This document shows, piece by piece, positions 61,029 through 64,000 of a DNA stretch of 64,000 nucleotides. Below the pieces are notes generated by a model. The model searched no databases. It had not been told where the DNA came from and was given only the letters and a program-made list of their open reading frames with translations. The translations under genes and the position numbers were made by a program. The DNA comes from Hydractinia symbiolongicarpus (lineage: Eukaryota > Cnidaria > Hydrozoa > Anthoathecata > Hydractiniidae): assembly GCF_029227915.1 (NCBI RefSeq), contig NC_079877.1, positions 1-64,000 of the forward strand. The letters are read 5' to 3'. Every line of letters starts with the position of its first letter. Within the stretch, counting starts at the first letter, position 1.

Positions 61029-64000
61029 GAGACTTGTAGTTTTCAAAAATGTTTTCATTTTTGATGAGACGCTGAATAAAAGAAGTTTAATCGCCGGCAA
61101 ACGAAAACCCGCGATTTCCCCTAAATCCCGGACTCGGCCCGTATAGTCAAAAGTATATAAAGAAACTACCCAGGTAGTAAACTCATTTCCCGAACGATTT
61201 TTTAAATCATTTTTTGACCACTAAAACCCATGAGACTTGTAGTTTTCAGGAATGTTTTCATTTTTGATGAGACGCTGAATAAAAGTAGTTTAATCGCCGG
61301 CAAACGAAAACCCGCGATTTCCCGTAAATCCCGTGCATGGCCCGTATAGTCGAGCATATACAAAGAAAGTACCCTGCGAGTAAACTCATTTCCAGAACGA
61401 TTTTTTAAATTATCTTTTCACCACTAAAACGCATGAGACTTGTAGTTTTCAAAAATGTTTTCATTTTTGATGAGACGCTGAATAAAAGAAGTTTAATCGC
61501 CGGCAAACAAAAACCCGCGATTTCCCGTAAATCCCGTGCTTGGCCCGTATAGTCGAGTATATACAAAGAAAGTACCCTGTGAGTAAACTCATTTCCAGAA
61601 CGATTTTTTAAATTATCTTTTCACCACTAAAACGTATGAGACTTGTAGTTTTCAAAAATGTTTTCATTTTCGATGAGACGCTGAATAAAAGAAGTTTAAT
61701 CGCCGGGAAACGAAAACCCGCGATTTCCCTAAATCCCGGACTTGGCCCGTATAGTCAAAAGTATATAAAGAAACTACCCAGGGAGTAAACTCATTTCCCG
61801 AACGATTTTTTAAATTATCTTTAGACCACTAAAACGCATGAGACTTGTAGTTTTCAGGAATGTTTTCATTTTTGATGAGACGCTTAATGAAAGAAGTTTA
61901 ATCGCCGGCAAACGAAAACCCGCGATTTCCCGTAAATCCCGGGCTTGGCCCGTATAGTCGAGCATATACAAAGAAAGTACCCTGTGAGTAAACTCATTTC
62001 CCAAACGATTTTTTAAATTATTTTTTCACCACTAAAACGCATGAGACTTGTAGTTTTCAAAAATGTTTTCATTTTTGATGAGACGCGGAATAAAAGAAGT
62101 TTAATCGCCGGCAAACGAAAACCCGCAATTTACCGTAAATCCCGGACTCGGCCCGTATAGTCAAAAGTATACAAAGAAAGTACCCTGCGAGTAAACTCAT
62201 TTCCAGAACGATTTTTTAAATTATCTTTTCACCACTAAAACGCACGAGACTTGTAGTTTTCAAAAATGTTTTCATTTTTGATGAGACGCTGAATAAAAGA
62301 AGTTTAATCGCCGGCAAACGAAAACCCGCGATTTCCCCTAAATCCCGTACTCGGCCCGTATAGTCAAAAGTATATAAAGAAACTACCCAGGTAGTAAACT
62401 CATTTCCCGAACGATTTTTTAAATTATTTTTTCACCACTTAAACGTATGACAACTGTAGTTTTCAAGAATGTTTTCATTTTTGATGAGACGCTGAATAAA
62501 AGAAGTTTAATCGCCGGCAAACGAAAACCCGCGATTTCCCGCAAATCCCGGACTCGGCCCGTATAGTCAAAAGTATACAAAGAAAGTACCCTGCGAGTAA
62601 ACTCATTTCCAGAACGATTTTTTAAATTATCTTTTCACCACTAAAACGCACGAGACTTGTAGTTTTCAAAAATGTTTTCATTTTTGATGAGACGCTGAAT
62701 AAAAGAAGTTTAATCGCCGGCAAACGAAAACCCGCGATTTCCCCTAAATCCCGGACTCGGCCCGTATAGTCAAAAGTATATACAGAAACTACCCAGGTAG
62801 TAAACTCATTTCCCGAACGATTTTTTAAATCATTTTTTGACCACTAAAACCCATGAGACTTGTAGTTTTCAGGAATGTTTTCATTTTTGATGAGACGCTG
62901 AATAAAAGTAGTTTAATCGCCGGCAAACGAAAACCCGCGATTTCCCGTAAATCCCGTGCATGGCCCGTATAGTCGAGCATATACAAAGAAAGTACCCTGC
63001 GAGTAAACTCATTTCCAGAACGATTTTTTAAATTATCTTTTCACCACTAAAACGCATGAGACTTGTAGTTTTCAAAAATGTTTTCATTTTTGATGAGACG
63101 CTGAATAAAAGAAGTTTAATCGCCGGCAAACAAAAACCCGCGATTTCCCGTAAATCCCGTGCTTGGCCCGTATAGTCGAGTATATACAAAGAAAGTACCC
63201 TGTGAGTAAACTCATTTCCAGAACGATTTTTTAAATTATCTTTTCACCACTAAAACGTATGAGACTTGTAGTTTTCAAAAATGTTTTCATTTTCGATGAG
63301 ACGCTGAATAAAAGAAGTTTAATCGCCGGGAAACGAAAACCCGCGATTTCCCTAAATCCCGGACTCGGCCCGTATAGTCAAAAGTATATAAAGAAACTAC
63401 CCAGGGAGTAAACTCATTTCCCGAACGATTTTTTAAATTGTCTTTAGACCACTAAAACGCATGAGACTTGTAGTTTTCAGGAATGTTTTCATTTTTGATG
63501 AGACGCTTAATGAAAGAAGTTTAATCGCCGGCAAACGAAAACCCGCGATTTCCCGTAAATCCCGGGCTTGGCCCGTATAGTCGAGCATATACAAAGAAAG
63601 TACCCTGTGAGTAAACTCATTTCCAGAACGATTTTTTAAATCATTTTTTGACCACTAAAACCCATGAGACTTGTAGTTTTCAGAAATGTTTTCATTTTTG
63701 ATGAGACGCTGAATAAAAGTAGTTTAATCGCCGGCAAACGAAAACCCGCGATTTCCGGTAAATCCCGTGCATGGCCCGTATAGTCGAGCATATACAAAGA
63801 AAGTACCCTGCGAGTAAACTCATTTCCAGAACGATTTTTTAAATTATCTTTTCACCACTAAAACGCATGAGACTTGTAGTTTTCAAAAATGTTTTCATTT
63901 TTGATGAGACGCTGAATAAAAGAAGTTTAATCGTCGGCAAACGAAAACCCGCGATTTCCCGTAAATCCCGTGCTTGGCCGTATAGTCGAGTATATACAAA
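61029..64000. repeat. 8-monomer HOR to the right edge (second copy cut by the window end)
   Basis: Units 61029 to 62449 (eight units, 1623 bp) are followed by units 62652 to 63463, which repeat the first five. In the first copy, units 61638-62449 also match 59000-59811 (13-unit offset), so periods overlap. Unit 63666 resembles 62855 but carries CAGAAATG and TTTCCGGTAAATCC. The last, partial unit (63869-64000) has ATCGTCGGC and CTTGGCCGTATAG, an apparently independent loss of the same C. The array continues beyond the window. Confidence 0.87.

Larger units (their letters stand above)
1..64000 (+). repeat. 203-bp satellite DNA array filling the window
   Basis: The near-invariant word GAGACTTGTAG, or a one- or two-base variant such as GAGAACTGTAG, recurs every 203 bp from position 5 to 63869. 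I followed 316 unit starts, all on the plus strand. Of 315 complete units, 293 are 203 bp, 17 are 202 bp, four are 204 bp and one is 135 bp. No inverted unit, unique spacer or mobile element interrupts the array. Units differ by substitutions at a limited set of positions that define recurring subtypes. Long head-to-tail arrays of nucleosome-sized units are characteristic of eukaryotic centromeric, pericentromeric or subtelomeric satellites; which of these this is cannot be told from the window. The satellite family is not one I recognise. Confidence 0.98.

Noticed and set aside
1-64000. CRISPR array
   Set aside because: Repeats are about 203 bp with no short direct repeats separated by unique spacers; every base belongs to the repeat itself.
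1-64000. Ribosomal DNA, 5S gene tandem repeat or tRNA cluster
   Set aside because: The unit holds no recognisable rRNA segment, and I see no internal A-box/B-box pair with tRNA-like folding. 203 bp is also short for a 5S unit of about 120 bp plus spacer, and no such conserved 120-bp core is present.
1-64000. Transposon or LTR remnant as the origin of the unit
   Set aside because: No terminal repeats, target-site duplications, polyA tails or reverse-transcriptase or transposase-like translations were seen in any frame of the monomer. Origin from a mobile element cannot be excluded without a genome search.
1-64000. Telomeric repeat tract
   Set aside because: No TTAGGG, TTTAGGG or TTAGG tandem runs occur; the T-rich tracts are parts of the 203-bp unit.

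Overview
The whole 64 kb window is one uninterrupted satellite DNA array. I read it as 315 complete head-to-tail monomers plus a partial one at the right edge (63869-64000), all in the same orientation. The basic monomer is 203 bp: by my count 293 of the 315 complete units are exactly 203 bp, 17 are 202 bp, four are 204 bp and one (17461-17595) is 135 bp. These lengths sum exactly to the distance between the first and last unit starts (5 and 63869). Throughout, a unit is taken to begin at the GAGACT of the near-invariant word GAGACTTGTAG. I see no protein-coding gene, RNA gene, transposon insertion, CRISPR array or unique flanking sequence on either strand.

The organism is almost certainly a eukaryote: tens of kilobases of nucleosome-sized tandem repeats are typical of centromeric, pericentromeric or subtelomeric heterochromatin in long-read assemblies. 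I cannot name the species. The representative unit is about 38% GC. It is bipartite: a CpG-dense core (about unit positions 60-123) sits between AT-rich flanks. CpG is over-represented (12 per unit against about 7.5 expected), so the array has not been eroded by methyl-CpG decay. That fits either a lineage with little germline CpG methylation or recent homogenisation.

Layout: there is no single higher-order repeat (HOR). The array is a patchwork of short, local tandem amplifications of several unit numbers. From left to right: 4-mers (208-3049), a dimer x3 (4876-6093), a 7-mer pair (6094-8325), another 7-mer x2 (9747-12588) with a third copy at 14490-15836, a dispersed block present three times (12589, 16040, 22873), a 9-mer x2 (18814-22466), a 12/13-mer x3 (24091-31807), a 14-mer x1.5 (33026-37287), a 3-mer x2 (38100-39317), a 5-mer x2 (39318-41346), a 4-mer x2 (43376-44999), a large 28/30-mer x2 (47231-58999), and nested 13-mer and 8-mer repeats to the right edge. 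Chimeric monomers, private variants and shared 1-bp indels mark the crossover points. The picture is repeated unequal exchange, replication slippage or break-induced amplification. Open reading frames of about 64 codons recur on the minus strand, but they are by-products of the repeat: 203 is not a multiple of three, so every unit shifts frame.

The interest lies in the repeat architecture: a conserved hairpin-capable motif in nearly every unit, traceable mutation-and-amplification lineages, HOR copies differing by one monomer, and one rearranged truncated unit.
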